NCBI RefSeq assembly: GCF_002368095.1
Contig: NZ_AP018227.1
Span: 5,844,123-5,908,122, forward strand
Source of the DNA: Calothrix parasitica NIES-267
GTDB taxonomy: Bacteria > Cyanobacteriota > Cyanobacteriia > Cyanobacteriales > Nostocaceae
DNA length: 64,000 bases
Reading direction: 5' to 3'
Shown here: positions 1 to 10,059 of the stretch, in pieces
Position numbering within the stretch: the first letter of the stretch is position 1
Layout: each line of letters starts with the position of its first letter
Notes under the pieces: model-generated
What the model saw: only the letters and a program-made list of their open reading frames with translations
Databases searched by the model: none
Told to the model about the DNA's origin: nothing
Made by a program: the position numbers and the translations under genes

Positions 1-176
1 GGGAGAGGGGGAGATGGGGGGATGGGGAGTAAGTGAGGGAAAGTCTCATACTTATTACTCATTACTCATTACTCATTACTCATTACTCCTAACTCCTAAC
101 TCCTAACTCCTAACTCCTTCCTAACTAACCTTTAACCTTTAACCTTTAACCTTTAACCTCTAACCTCTAACCCTTT
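1..176. repeat. Purine-rich tract plus heptanucleotide tandem arrays (STRR type)
   Basis: A G-rich purine tract (about 1-44) is followed by runs of 7-bp units: ACTCATT, then CTAACTC, then AACCTTT, each repeated about four to six times. They reach to within two bases of the stop codon of the gene that follows on the minus strand. Short tandem heptamers of this kind are known from heterocystous cyanobacteria. Confidence 0.85.
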
Positions 177-177
177 C

Positions 178-951
178 TTACGGTGTTTCCGTAGGAGTGG
201 GAGTTGGTGTAACTTCTTCGTCTTCTGGTGACTCGGTTGGTGTTGGGGTTGGTTCTGGGATTACAGGGGTTGGGGTGACTTCTGGGGTCGCTGTTGGTGA
301 TGGTGTCGCTTCCGGTGTTGCGGTTGGGCTTGGTATTGGTGTAATTTCCGGTATTGGGGTAACTTCTGGTGATTCGGTTGGTGTTGGGGTTGGTTCTGGA
401 ATTACAGGGGTTGGAGTAACTTCTGGGGTCGCTGTCGGTGATGGTGTTGGTGTTGGTGTTTCTGTAGGTGATGGTTGTTCGGGATTGTCCTTTGCTTGCT
501 GGTTGAGTTTTTGACGCAAAGCTAAATCGGCTATTCCGCTTTGCTCTATATCTAATTGCTCCTGATATGTCTTAACTACTTCTTGGGTTCTTGGCCCATA
601 AAATTGATTGAGTGTTAATTTAGGGTCGGGATTGGCAACTAAATTCAAGTTGTACTTGAGACTTTTAACAATTTCGGCAGCAAGATTTTGAGTTTCTGGC
701 CCTGCTATACCGTCAATTCCTATTTTGTATCCCCGTTGAAATTCGCGAATTGCTTTTTTGGTTTGAGCGTCTGTTAAAGGAGCTTCGGAAACTGCCACGT
801 TATACCCCAATCCGTACAAGACAGAGCGGAATTCTCGTGGAGTATAATTCCGTTGACGAGCAGCCCAAACCGTACTTGAAATTGCTACACCGCTTACAAT
901 AACGCAGGTAGCTGCAATGAAAATGTTCTTCTTACTAAACTCACACCACAT
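178..951 (-). CDS. Peptidoglycan-binding-domain protein with Thr/Pro-rich tail
   Basis: The 257-aa product has an N-terminal hydrophobic segment (about residues 10-30, signal anchor or signal peptide). A PG_binding_1-like module follows (about 36-95) with the FQRGYKIGIDGIAGPET signature, then a looser second copy, and from about residue 158 a low-complexity Thr/Pro/Glu tail. The tail DNA contains an approximately 86-bp duplication (near 223-308 and 364-449). The fold suggests cell-wall attachment in the periplasm, and the tail probably acts as an extended spacer. The stop codon lies directly against a tandem-repeat array. The function of the attached tail is unknown. Confidence 0.8.
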   Translation of the reverse strand: MWCEFSKKNIFIAATCVIVSGVAISSTVWAARQRNYTPREFRSVLYGLGYNVAVSEAPLTDAQTKKAIREFQRGYKIGIDGIAGPETQNLAAEIVKSLKYNLNLVANPDPKLTLNQFYGPRTQEVVKTYQEQLDIEQSGIADLALRQKLNQQAKDNPEQPSPTETPTPTPSPTATPEVTPTPVIPEPTPTPTESPEVTPIPEITPIPSPTATPEATPSPTATPEVTPTPVIPEPTPTPTESPEDEEVTPTPTPTETP

Positions 952-1313
952 GATTAAAACTCCGAGTCATTAAAATCGGCAAAATATTTAAGCCATACAG
1001 CTGCATTTTAAGTTTATTCAAGCTACTTTTTCCAAATTTTTTCCTTATTATTAATAATTTTTTGATTAATATATTTTTTTTGTAATTATTTCAAATAAAT
1101 ACCAATAAAATTATTTGTCATCTTCCTATAGATGTATCTTAAAAAGCTTGTATAAATAGTTAAACAATTTTGAGTTAAGTGAATATTATAAGTGATACAA
1201 AATACACCAGAGATGCCAGAGATTTCCCTATAAAAAGCAATATAGAATCACTCGTACTTACTAAATATAATACCGAGTATCTTATCTAAAAATGTAATAA
1301 CACTGAAGCTAAA
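952..1313. other. AT-rich divergent intergenic region
   Basis: This separates two divergently transcribed genes and must hold both promoters. I see only AT-rich sequence, with no convincing hairpin, repeat or small gene. Confidence 0.5.
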
Positions 1314-2774
1314 ATGATAAATAGAAAACTGAAAAAAAAGAAAAACCTTTGGTTTGAAAGACTAATAGCGGTTACCGCTACGGTAAATTTAGCATTAGTA
1401 TTATTTGACTCAACTTATGTTGGGTGGCGTGATTTTTACTTACGTAACTTGCCCCAAATTCAAGAAATTTATGACCCGATAAAAGGAATTGAACCTCATC
1501 GAGAAACTCAAAATTATTTAGAAACTGTAGAAGAATTTGAGAACCAAATTAGTGAAAGCGGAATAAATTCAGAGATAACAGCAAACAAGCTTGAAGAATT
1601 ACGTAATTTGAGCGTCGAAATGATAGAGAATAATCCGTTTGCAGGAGCTTCAAAAAGCGGAACTCTAGAAAAAATCAAGAATCAGATGCGCGAACATCTT
1701 GATAATGAATCTTCTAAGGGTGCTTTTTCTACTTTTTGGAGTCAAGAATATTTATCAAAACAAGGTTTAATTGGAGAACTCAAATTTTTCAATCAAAAAA
1801 TTAAACCTTTAATTGCAACTAATTACTATCGACAAATTGGTGAAAATGGAGAATTTATTGATAATTTCTGGATAATTGATTTACCATTTATAGTTTTATT
1901 TACACTTGAATTATTTGCACGTAGTTATTATATAAAACGCCGTCATCCTGGATTTAGCTGGTTAAATGCTATTTTATGGCATTGGTATGATGTGTTTTTA
2001 GTATTACCTTTTTGGCGTTGGGTGCGAATCATTTCTGTAGTATTTCGTTTAGAAAAGGCAGAGTTATTAAATTTACAAAATTTACGTCATCAAGCTCAAC
2101 AAGGGATTGTAGCTAATTTTGCTGAAGAGATAACACAAATTGTAGTGGTAAGAGTAATAAATCAAACCCAAAGTTCAATCAAGCAGGGAGATTTAACTCG
2201 GTGGCTGCAACAAAGTAAAACATTACAACCTTATGTAGATATAAATAACGTTAATGAAATAGAAGCTTTAGCGGGGATTTTTGTTCAAACAGTTGTTAAA
2301 CAGGTGTTACCAAAAGTCCAACCGCAAATGATTGCTCTTTTACAACACAATATAGATAGTGCATTTAACCAGTCCCCTATCTACCGCAATTTCAGCAACC
2401 TACCCGGAATCGGACAAATGCAAAATCAGTTGAGCGAACAACTGGCAACTCAAATTACTATAAATTTGTATAATGCTTTAGTTTCAGCCACAGAAGACCC
2501 AGTATCTGCAAAACTTTCAAGCGATTTAGTCAAACGCTTTTCAGAATCTTTAACAGACGAAATCCAAAGAAAAAAAGTACTCTCAGAAATACAAAGCTTG
2601 TTAATTGATTTCTTGGAAGAAATAAAAATCAACTACGTTCAACAGCTTTCCGAAGAGGATATAGAGCAAATTCTTGAACAAACTAGAAATGTACGTTCGG
2701 GAGTCTCTATTCCCTTGCTACCAGATACCAGTCGCTCCCAGAGCGCTTATCTTAATCAAACTAGAAACAAGTAA
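1314..2774 (+). CDS. Conserved membrane protein of unknown function, channel-like N-terminal half
   Basis: The 486-aa protein has a basic N-terminus and a first membrane segment at about residues 17-37. A long, probably extracytoplasmic loop follows, then two membrane segments (about 185-208 and 218-245). The third is rich in Trp, Arg and aromatic residues (WYDVFLVLPFWRWVRII), which recalls S3/S4 segments of voltage-gated channel-like proteins. The C-terminal 240 residues are soluble and helical. There is no pore motif I can name. I recognise it only as a cyanobacterial hypothetical type. The ATG start at 1314 is the first in frame. It lies 150 bp upstream of rimP and may share transcription with it. 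Confidence 0.75.
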   Translation: MINRKLKKKKNLWFERLIAVTATVNLALVLFDSTYVGWRDFYLRNLPQIQEIYDPIKGIEPHRETQNYLETVEEFENQISESGINSEITANKLEELRNLSVEMIENNPFAGASKSGTLEKIKNQMREHLDNESSKGAFSTFWSQEYLSKQGLIGELKFFNQKIKPLIATNYYRQIGENGEFIDNFWIIDLPFIVLFTLELFARSYYIKRRHPGFSWLNAILWHWYDVFLVLPFWRWVRIISVVFRLEKAELLNLQNLRHQAQQGIVANFAEEITQIVVVRVINQTQSSIKQGDLTRWLQQSKTLQPYVDINNVNEIEALAGIFVQTVVKQVLPKVQPQMIALLQHNIDSAFNQSPIYRNFSNLPGIGQMQNQLSEQLATQITINLYNALVSATEDPVSAKLSSDLVKRFSESLTDEIQRKKVLSEIQSLLIDFLEEIKINYVQQLSEEDIEQILEQTRNVRSGVSIPLLPDTSRSQSAYLNQTRNK

Positions 2775-2885
2775 TTGTACATTTTTTGCTGCAAGCATTT
2801 GGAAAAAATGCGCTAAACTCAGATTAAGGACGAACTTTCTTACGGTTCGTTGCAAGACTTCTTGGAAGATATACTTATCGCAGGG

Positions 2886-2909
2886 AGTGGGTTATAGCCC
2901 ACTTTTTTT
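2886..2909 (+). promoter_or_regulatory. Terminator-like hairpin just upstream of rimP (possible attenuator)
   Basis: AGTGGG (2886-2891) pairs with CCCACT (2898-2903) across a 6-nt loop and is followed at once by a run of seven T. It ends 14 nt before the rimP ATG. A very similar hairpin is known upstream of rimP in gammaproteobacteria (rimP leader), so this may be an intrinsic attenuator rather than the terminator of the upstream gene. Confidence 0.55.
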
Positions 2910-2923
2910 GTTGGAATTGCCAC

Positions 2924-3388
2924 ATGACTCATCCTTTAGTTCCCCAAATCATTGACTTAGCAACACCAGTAGCAAAAGACCTTGAACTAGAGGTCGTGAA
3001 AGTGGTTTTTCATACCAATCAAAGCCCTCCAGTATTGCGAGTAGACATCCGTAATCCCAACCAGGATACTAGTTTGAATGATTGCGAGCGCATGAGCCGT
3101 AATTTAGAAGCAAGTTTGGATGCAGCGTCAATTATCCCCGATGCCTATGTATTGGAAGTGTCTAGTCCCGGTATTTCCTGTTCATTGCAAACCGACCGGG
3201 AATTCATATCTTTTAAAGGGTTCCCGATTAAGGTTTTAACTTCCCCACCCCATCAAGGACATTCCGAGTTAAATGGTAAACTGGTTCGCCGAGATGAAAA
3301 AAGCGTTTACTTAAATAAAAAGGGTCGTGTAATCGAAATCCCTCGTTCAAACATCACCAGCGTGCAATTAGATGAAGAACGCGATTAA
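2924..3388 (+). CDS. rimP: Ribosome maturation factor RimP
   Basis: The 154-aa protein has the usual length and the RimP/YhbC signatures: the [22 protein letters not shown] stretch in parts ([12 protein letters not shown]), LEVSSPGIS, and a C-terminal SH3-like domain. RimP assists maturation of the 30S subunit in the cytoplasm. It is the first gene of the rimP-nusA-ylxR-infB order that is conserved across bacteria. A terminator-like hairpin immediately upstream suggests attenuation. Confidence 0.95.
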   Translation: MTHPLVPQIIDLATPVAKDLELEVVKVVFHTNQSPPVLRVDIRNPNQDTSLNDCERMSRNLEASLDAASIIPDAYVLEVSSPGISCSLQTDREFISFKGFPIKVLTSPPHQGHSELNGKLVRRDEKSVYLNKKGRVIEIPRSNITSVQLDEERD

Positions 3389-3413
3389 ATAGGGAGACTT
3401 ATTCTAACCAGGA

Positions 3414-3445
3414 CTGCTTCTTATGCGGACGTGAAGCGGTTTTTT
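3414..3445 (+). terminator. Hairpin with T-tract between rimP and nusA
   Basis: CTGCTTC (3414-3420) can pair with GAAGCGG (3433-3439, one G-T pair) around a 12-nt loop and is followed by T6. It could be a partial terminator inside the operon. Confidence 0.4.
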
Positions 3446-3599
3446 GCTAAGAAGACTTTTGTTGAAAATGGTTAAGGCTGATTCTTCAACCAACAATTAA
3501 CCGTTTTTTTAGCAATTAGCCGTATGGTGGAGGCACACCGCTTATTTCTCGTCTCTAATTTTGCTGTTATCTGTTGCGATTTTTTTAGGAGAACGATGT

Positions 3600-4979
3600 A
3601 TGTCAATGCTTAAATTACTTGGATTAAAAGAATTAATTGAAAGTATAAGTAGAGAGCGAAATTTACCGCGTTTAGCCGTGCAATCTGCAATTAGAGAAGC
3701 ACTGCTTAAAGGTTACGAACGGTATCGTCGCGCTCAAAATTTAGACCGCAAACAATTTGATGAAGATTACTTTGAAAATTTTGAAGTAGAACTCGATATT
3801 GATGACGAAGGATTTCGGGTGGTTTCTACTAAAACAATAGTTGAAGAAGTAACCAACTCCGACCATCAAATTGCTCTTGAGGACGTTAAAGAAATTGTCG
3901 AAGAACTTGGTGATGATGCAGCACAATTAATAGGACAAGAAGTAGTTGTAGATGTAACTCCTGATAAAAAAGAATTTGGCCGCATGGCTGCAATGCAAAC
4001 CAAACAGGTGCTAAGTCAGAAACTACGCGACCAGCAGCGACAATTAATTCAGGAAGAATTCCAAGATTTGGAAGCGACAGTACTGCAAGCAAGAGTACTC
4101 CGATTTGAAAGACAATCGGTGATTATGGCCGTAAATAGTGGTTTTGGCCAGCCAGAAGTCGAAGCGGAATTACCCAAACGCGAACAGCTACCCAATGATA
4201 ATTACCGTATTGGTGCTACTTTCCGAGTATATCTGAAAAAGGTTTCGCGAGGTCAACAACGAGGCCCGCAATTACTAGTTTCTAGGGCTGATGCTGGTTT
4301 GGTAGTGTATCTATTTGCCAACGAAGTACCGGAAATTGAAGATGAAGTTGTCCGCATCGTCGCCGTTGCTCGTGAAGCCAATCCCCCATCTTCTTACGTC
4401 GGACCGAGAACAAAAATAGCTGTAGATACTTTAGACCGAGATGTAGACCCAGTTGGTGCCTGTATTGGAGCGCGAGGTTCGAGAATTCAAGTAGTAGTAA
4501 ATGAATTACGCGGTGAAAAAATTGACGTGATTCGTTGGTCTCCAGACCCAGCAACCTATATTGCCAACGCTTTAAGTCCAGCCCGCGTAGATGACGTTCG
4601 TTTGATGGACCCAGAGACAAGACAAACTCACGTACTCGTAGCCGAAGACCAATTAAGTTTGGCAATCGGTAAAGAAGGACAAAACGTTCGCTTAGCTGCT
4701 AGACTAACTGGTTGGAAAATAGACATCAAAGATAAAGCCAAGTACGATTTTGAAGCAGAAGATACAAAATTTGCAGCAGCAAGGGCACAACATGCAGCAG
4801 AACTTGAAGAATTAGAAGAATTAGAAAAACTTGAAGAATTAGAAAAACTTGAAGTAGAGAAATTAGAATCTGATAGGTTAGATTCGGATAATCAAGAATT
4901 TGCCGAAACCGACTTACCGAAAACCGCATTGGATGAAACTGACTCCGAATTTGAGTCAGAAAATCAAACAATTTATTAG
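3600..4979 (+). CDS. nusA: Transcription termination/antitermination factor NusA
   Basis: About 459 aa. The order is an N-terminal RNA-polymerase-binding domain, an S1 domain, and two KH domains ([24 protein letters not shown]). The start is placed at the ATG at 3600 because AGGAG at 3587-3591 gives normal spacing; a longer reading from 3561 would need a TTG. The C-terminus ends in an acidic Glu/Leu heptad-like tail built from a repeated [13 protein letters not shown] unit instead of the extra acidic-repeat domains of E. coli NusA. NusA binds RNA polymerase and modulates pausing, termination and antitermination. Confidence 0.95.
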   Translation: MSMLKLLGLKELIESISRERNLPRLAVQSAIREALLKGYERYRRAQNLDRKQFDEDYFENFEVELDIDDEGFRVVSTKTIVEEVTNSDHQIALEDVKEIVEELGDDAAQLIGQEVVVDVTPDKKEFGRMAAMQTKQVLSQKLRDQQRQLIQEEFQDLEATVLQARVLRFERQSVIMAVNSGFGQPEVEAELPKREQLPNDNYRIGATFRVYLKKVSRGQQRGPQLLVSRADAGLVVYLFANEVPEIEDEVVRIVAVAREANPPSSYVGPRTKIAVDTLDRDVDPVGACIGARGSRIQVVVNELRGEKIDVIRWSPDPATYIANALSPARVDDVRLMDPETRQTHVLVAEDQLSLAIGKEGQNVRLAARLTGWKIDIKDKAKYDFEAEDTKFAAARAQHAAELEELEELEKLEELEKLEVEKLESDRLDSDNQEFAETDLPKTALDETDSEFESENQTIY

Positions 4980-5022
4980 TAGTAATTTATGAGGCAATAG
5001 TTAGGTGAAATAGTTAGATGAA

Positions 5023-5286
5023 ATGAAACCAAATTGGAGACGTTGTATTAGTTGCCGAAAAGTCAGTTTAAAACATGAGTTTTGGCGGATTGTCCGCGTG
5101 TTTCCTGAAGGAAAGGTACAATTAAATCAGGGTATGGGGCGTTCAGCTTATATTTGTCCCACTAATCACTGCCTTAGTGTTGCTCAAAAAAAAAATAAGC
5201 TGGGACGAGCATTACGTGCATCAGTGCCTGAAACACTGTATACCACGCTCTGGGAGCAATTGTCTTCTCTCGATATCCAAAAATAA
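5023..5286 (+). CDS. ylxR: YlxR family RNA-binding protein (DUF448)
   Basis: This 87-aa basic protein has the family signatures RRCISCRKV near the N-terminus and GRSAYIC plus a following NHCL. The YlxR fold binds nucleic acid. The gene sits between nusA and infB as in many bacteria. The ATG at 5023 follows nusA by 43 bp, so cotranscription is likely. Confidence 0.92.
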   Translation: MKPNWRRCISCRKVSLKHEFWRIVRVFPEGKVQLNQGMGRSAYICPTNHCLSVAQKKNKLGRALRASVPETLYTTLWEQLSSLDIQK

Positions 5287-5761
5287 CTTTTTTTACTTAT
5301 TAAATTTAAGTAGGGGGTAAAATCGAGCGAATAATACAAGGGGGATTCGGCTATATCCGTAAAAATGGTTGTAATATCATCTTTTATCTTTTAGTAAAGA
5401 AGGTTAGTGCCTGGCATTATAAACGAGTATTGACACATGGCTCTTTTCATCCGTAAGGGCACTTACTTGCCGCTCATTAGTCATTGTAGGCGGATCGTGT
5501 GTTAGACCCAATAGAAACATCAACAAAACAAAAAATTAAATATCCGCACTTGGTAACGCATCATGGGTTGCATTTTAGCGTTAATCAATATAGCGGCAAG
5601 CAAGGAGATGCCAGCTTCCCAACCAAAACATCTCTCTTTCCTTTTTCAGGAGGAACCTTTTCAAATTGAAAATGGCAACCGTTACACAGTAAACAAAGGA
5701 TGGAGATGTCGTAAAAGCTGGCAACCATCCGTTAAAACTGTAAATTATAGGGGAAGAGTGG
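5287..5761. other. Leader region upstream of infB
   Basis: These 475 bp lie between ylxR and infB. A TTGACA hexamer near 5430 could belong to an infB promoter. A small GTAAG/CTTAC hairpin and a CCGC/GCGG pairing occur around 5450-5495. An 85-codon reading frame overlapping the infB start does not look like a real gene. Confidence 0.4.
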
Positions 5762-8700
5762 ATGAACAACGGCAAAGTCAGAATTTACGAATTATCAAAG
5801 GAATTGAATTTGGAAAATAAAGAGCTATTAGCAATTTGCGACCAGCTCAATATTGCGGTCAAAAGTCATAGCAGTACGATTACAGAATCGGATGCCGAAC
5901 GTATTCGCTCGCAAGCGGAAAAATTAACGACAACTTTAGGGTTGTCGAAACAACATGGTACAAATAGTAAAGGTTCTGGTAACGGTGCTTCTGCACCCAG
6001 CAAACCACAAATATTAGAAATTCGTAGCAAACCTAAACCACCGACAAATTCTAGCAGTGCTGCTAACGCTCCTAAGCCACCAAACAATAGCTTGGGAAAT
6101 CAATACAGCGCTATTGACGATGGTGCTACGAACCAACATGAAACTAATTTAGTCTCGCCGAAAGAACAAGTGGCACCAACTGCACCCGTCTCCCCAAATC
6201 AGCCAACTTCAGTGAATCAATCTGTATCCGTTTCAAATACGGATAATTCAGCATCCAACTCCTCTTCAGAATCAAATAAAACAGCTTTGAGCAAACCAGA
6301 AAAACTAGTTTCACCCAAATCCAAGCCGGAACAACCAGAAGCAGCACCCGAACTTGCTGCTCCACCAGCAAGACCTAGTCTTTCAAAGCCAAGTTCCGGT
6401 TTAGATAATCGCGTCGTTGAAAAACCAGTTCTCAAACGCGATCGCACTCAGTCAAAACCGCAGCGGAATAAGCCGTCCGGCGATAGAAGCGAGTCTAACG
6501 GCGTACCAGCAGGGAAAGCCCCGCGTCCGACTACAGCACCAGTATCAAAAGTAGACAAACCGCAAAAACCGAAAAAAGCTTCCCCTGGTGGCAGCCCAAA
6601 TTCTTCGGATGTTGCACGTCCGAGAAAACAAGTACGTCAAGACTCATCAGCACCTCCTTCAGTATCGGCTCCGCTCAGACCTCCTGCTCGTCCCGCGAAA
6701 CCATCAATTGGTGATTCTTCAACCGATGTTGACGAAAAAGATGACGATGATGTAGTTGTCGATGAAGTAGTTGAACTAAAACGTCCAACACCACCTCGTT
6801 TACCCAGAGGTCAGAAAAAGCGCTCCAAACAAGAGGAGGCTATTGACGAAGCAAAAGAAGCTGCAAAAGCTGCTAAGGCTCCGAAAAACAAACGTCTCAA
6901 GCCAATGGCTGCTGAAGACGATTTTGATGTAGACCTACTTGACGAAGACGAAGCAGCCGATACCATCAAAGCGGCAGTTAGTAATGCTATAGTTCGTCCT
7001 CCCAAGCCAAAAAGCTCCAAGCCAACAGCAGCACCAACCCCTGCTGCACCTAGCAAAGTCAAAAAATCTGGTTCTCGCGACCAAAACCGTCGGCGCGGTG
7101 GTGGTAATAACAACACAGAAGCAGAGCCGAAGCAACAGCGTCCGGAAATCATTACGGTTAGCGGTCCAATGACCGTACAAGAATTGGCAGATGCTTTAGC
7201 AATGCCAGACACCGAAATTGTTAAAACTTTATTTATGAAGGGTATTGCGGTTAGTATTACCCAAAGTCTCGATACTTCAACAGTCATTATGGTGGCTGAG
7301 GAATTAGAAGTATTAGTAGATACTCCAGAGCCAGAGGCAGAAGCCCGTAAGGTGACGGAAATGCTGGACATTGAGGATATGGAAAATCTTCATCTTCGTC
7401 CGCCTGTAGTAACGATTATGGGTCACGTAGACCACGGTAAAACAACTCTACTTGACTCGATTCGTAAAAGTAAGGTTGCTTCTGGAGAAGCAGGTGGTAT
7501 TACCCAGCATATTGGTGCTTACCACGTTGATATAGAACACAATGAAAAAGAGCAGCAAATTGTCTTTTTAGATACTCCCGGTCACGAAGCATTCACCGCA
7601 ATGCGAGCCAGGGGAGCGCGAGTTACTGACATCGCTATCTTAGTAGTTGCTGCGGATGACGGCGTTCGTCCCCAGACAATTGAAGCAATTAAGCACGCTC
7701 AAGCTGCGGAAGTACCGATTATTGTCGCAATCAACAAAATTGATAAAGAAGCAGCACAACCCGATAGAGTTAAGCAAGAGTTGATGCAGTATGGTTTGAC
7801 CTCAGAGGAATGGGGTGGGGACACTATTATGGTTCCCGTCAGCGCCATTAAAGGGGAAAACCTAGATACGCTCTTAGAAATGATTGTGCTGGTTTCCGAA
7901 GTTGAAGACCTTCAAGCCAACCCAGAACGTTCTGCGAAAGGAACCGTCATTGAAGCTCATTTGGATAAAGCAAAAGGTGCTGTGGCAACCTTGTTAATCC
8001 AGAACGGTACCTTACACGTAGGAGATATCCTAGTAGCCGGTTCTGTATTCGGAAAAGTCCGAGCAATGGTTGACGACAGAGGAGAACGAGTAGACATCGC
8101 GAGTCCTTCCTTTGCTGTAGAGGTGTTGGGCTTAAATGACGTACCGTTCGCAGGAGATGATTTTGAGGTCTTTACCAACGAGAAAGAAGCACGGTTACTT
8201 GCTAACGAACGAGCCGAGGTAATACGTCAATCCCGCTTGATGCAGGGTGGACGGGTAACTTTGACAAGTATTTCCGCACAAGCACAAGAAGGAGAGTTAA
8301 AAGAACTCAACTTGATCTTGAAAGCCGACGTGCAGGGTTCCGTCGAAGCTATTTTGGGTTCGCTCAAACAAATTCCACAAAACGAAATACATATTCGGAT
8401 GTTGTTATCTGCTCCGGGAGAAATTACCCAGACAGATATTGACCTTGCAGCAGCCAGTGGAGCCGTAATTATTGGCTTTAATACCACATTTGCTAGTGGT
8501 GCAAGACAAGCAGCAGACGAAGCTGGTGTAGATGTACGAGAGTACAACATCATCTACAAACTCTTAGAAGACATCCAAGACGCATTAGAAGGTCTGTTAG
8601 AACCAGAATTAGTAGAAGAACATTTGGGTCAAGCAGAAGTACGTGCGGTCTTCAAAGTCGGAGGTGGTGCTGTTGCTGGTTGTTACATCCAATCTGGCAA

Positions 8701-8920
8701 GCTGCTTCGTAACTGTAAAGTAAGAGTACGTCGCGGTAACAATACTGTGTTTGAAGGCGCTCTTGATTCGCTCAAACGCATGAAAGAAGACGTGCGTGAA
8801 GTCAACTCCGGTTATGAATGTGGTATCGGCGTTGATAGATTCAGTAATTGGGAAGAAGGCGACATCATTGAGGGTTATCAAATGGTAACAAAACGTCGAA
8901 CTCTTGCAATGGCAAGATAG
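5762..8920 (+). CDS. infB: Translation initiation factor IF-2
   Basis: The 1052-aa GTPase brings initiator tRNA to the 30S subunit. An N-terminal IF2_N module ([12 protein letters not shown], residues 3-14) leads into a linker of more than 400 residues rich in Pro, Ser, Lys and Ala, then a second IF2_N module. The G domain has GHVDHGKT (554-561), DTPGHE (604-609) and NKID (658-661). Domains II, III and IV follow. The long linker is typical of cyanobacterial IF-2. A HIP1 octamer lies inside it at 6438-6445. The ATG at 5762 follows a purine-rich GGGGAAGAG. Confidence 0.97.
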   Translation: MNNGKVRIYELSKELNLENKELLAICDQLNIAVKSHSSTITESDAERIRSQAEKLTTTLGLSKQHGTNSKGSGNGASAPSKPQILEIRSKPKPPTNSSSAANAPKPPNNSLGNQYSAIDDGATNQHETNLVSPKEQVAPTAPVSPNQPTSVNQSVSVSNTDNSASNSSSESNKTALSKPEKLVSPKSKPEQPEAAPELAAPPARPSLSKPSSGLDNRVVEKPVLKRDRTQSKPQRNKPSGDRSESNGVPAGKAPRPTTAPVSKVDKPQKPKKASPGGSPNSSDVARPRKQVRQDSSAPPSVSAPLRPPARPAKPSIGDSSTDVDEKDDDDVVVDEVVELKRPTPPRLPRGQKKRSKQEEAIDEAKEAAKAAKAPKNKRLKPMAAEDDFDVDLLDEDEAADTIKAAVSNAIVRPPKPKSSKPTAAPTPAAPSKVKKSGSRDQNRRRGGGNNNTEAEPKQQRPEIITVSGPMTVQELADALAMPDTEIVKTLFMKGIAVSITQSLDTSTVIMVAEELEVLVDTPEPEAEARKVTEMLDIEDMENLHLRPPVVTIMGHVDHGKTTLLDSIRKSKVASGEAGGITQHIGAYHVDIEHNEKEQQIVFLDTPGHEAFTAMRARGARVTDIAILVVAADDGVRPQTIEAIKHAQAAEVPIIVAINKIDKEAAQPDRVKQELMQYGLTSEEWGGDTIMVPVSAIKGENLDTLLEMIVLVSEVEDLQANPERSAKGTVIEAHLDKAKGAVATLLIQNGTLHVGDILVAGSVFGKVRAMVDDRGERVDIASPSFAVEVLGLNDVPFAGDDFEVFTNEKEARLLANERAEVIRQSRLMQGGRVTLTSISAQAQEGELKELNLILKADVQGSVEAILGSLKQIPQNEIHIRMLLSAPGEITQTDIDLAAASGAVIIGFNTTFASGARQAADEAGVDVREYNIIYKLLEDIQDALEGLLEPELVEEHLGQAEVRAVFKVGGGAVAGCYIQSGKLLRNCKVRVRRGNNTVFEGALDSLKRMKEDVREVNSGYECGIGVDRFSNWEEGDIIEGYQMVTKRRTLAMAR

Positions 8921-9038
8921 TGAGCAGACAACGGTGTCACAATCGAGCTAGGCAACATAGGTATCTCTTACACCTAGTTGCCTTAGCCTATAAAATGCTC
9001 AACGTCGGCGCAAATTTATTTAAATTATTCAACTTAAA

Positions 9039-9084
9039 ATATGTAGAGATTTATCAGCCCTGCTTTTATCTCTACATATTTTTT
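9039..9084 (+). terminator. Strong intrinsic terminator downstream of infB
   Basis: ATATGTAGAGAT (9039-9050) pairs perfectly with ATCTCTACATAT (9068-9079), and a run of T follows. It lies about 120 bp after the infB stop and closes the operon. Confidence 0.8.
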
Positions 9085-9667
9085 ATTTGGGTTTATAAAA
9101 ATATTTCTTCGTTCTCAACAGAATGAGTTTAAAGTCGGCAGAATAACAGGTTGTTGCCTTTTATAAGCTGTAGCTTATTTAATTTTTTAATTTATATACA
9201 AGAATTTATATACGAAAATTATTTGTATATTAGGAGTGGTAATTTGAAAAGTTTTTCCCTACTGCCTAATCCCTTTTATACAGCTATAACCAACAATATT
9301 GACAATATTGAGAATATTGACTAACTTGCCTTAAACTAAGAATAGCAACCGTAAAATTTATGAAAAAAGATTTAGTTTAGTAACAAGGATAACAGAAACA
9401 TCCTTAACCGAGCCACTAAGTTGAAAAAGTATTAGTTAAAGCCAGAATTTCGTTTTTATCTAATTCGTTAACAGCTTTGGTAAAGAAAATTTTTAAAAAT
9501 TTGAGGTATAATCCGTCTTTTTGCTATAACAGACGCAGTATCGCGAGTATATTGGTATAGCCCGTCTTCAAAACATTCACAAATAATCAAACAAAAATAA
9601 ATAAAAATATATTCTGCACGTAATTTAATTTACACATTAAAAAAGTAAAATAGAGGAATAAATAGTT
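9085..9667. other. AT-rich intergenic region
   Basis: There is no supportable gene in this stretch. It contains a triple 9-bp repeat (listed separately) and presumably the promoter of the small gene at 9668. Confidence 0.5.
9292..9321. repeat. Three tandem copies of a 9-bp unit
   Basis: AACAATATT, GACAATATT and GAGAATATT follow each other directly and are followed by GAC. The period of 9 differs from the 7-bp arrays elsewhere. It lies 350 bp upstream of the next gene. Confidence 0.6.
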
Positions 9668-9874
9668 ATGACTAGTTTCACAGTTAATAGTGATAGCAAC
9701 TTGAAAGGAGATGCTGAGATTTGGAACAATCTAAAGCAAGCAATTTCAATTAGCTCTGGTTTTCAACGTTGGCAGGTAGAGCAAACACAATCTGGCTTGC
9801 AAATCGAGCAGTTGAACTTAGATGAGCAAGTACAGCGATATTTAAGGGAAACTTTAGAAAACTTAGCTTATTAA
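9668..9874 (+). CDS. Small conserved-looking cyanobacterial protein, function unknown
   Basis: The 68-aa protein is soluble, has no Cys and is slightly acidic, with a probable helix at the C-terminus (QVQRYLRETLENLAY). The ATG at 9668 is preceded by GAGG (about 9653), which supports translation. It stands alone after a long intergenic region. I cannot assign a domain, but it resembles small hypothetical proteins common in Nostocales. Confidence 0.65.
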   Translation: MTSFTVNSDSNLKGDAEIWNNLKQAISISSGFQRWQVEQTQSGLQIEQLNLDEQVQRYLRETLENLAY

Positions 9875-9879
9875 TCAAT

Positions 9880-10058
9880 GAATAATTGTCAATTATCAAT
9901 TATCAATGAACAATTGTCAGCGAACAATCACTGTTTAACATTTTGTTTATTGGTAATTGGTAATTGGTAACTGGTAATTGGCAATTGATGATCCACACCC
10001 TTTGGGTGAAAATTGACGATTCACATCCGACCGATGAAAACTGATAATTGATAATTGA
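9880..10058. repeat. Short tandem and inverted AT-rich repeats
   Basis: Overlapping runs of CAATTATCAAT-like and TTGGTAA/TTGGCAA-like 7-bp units fill the gap between two convergent genes. AATTGATAATTGAT-type segments near 10040 lie just past the stop of the next minus-strand gene. Confidence 0.7.
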
Positions 10059-10059
10059 T

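Noticed and set aside
197-514. Gly/Val-rich reading frame on the plus strand
   Set aside because: It is the antisense shadow of the Thr/Pro repeat tail of the minus-strand gene.
2674-2955. 93-codon frame overlapping rimP start
   Set aside because: It overlaps two supported genes in another frame and spans the rimP hairpin.
5563-5820. 85-codon frame overlapping the infB start
   Set aside because: It overlaps the well-supported infB N-terminus and has no domain or ribosome binding site.
8920-9126. 68-codon frame after infB
   Set aside because: It begins at GTG on the infB stop and runs through a perfect terminator hairpin.
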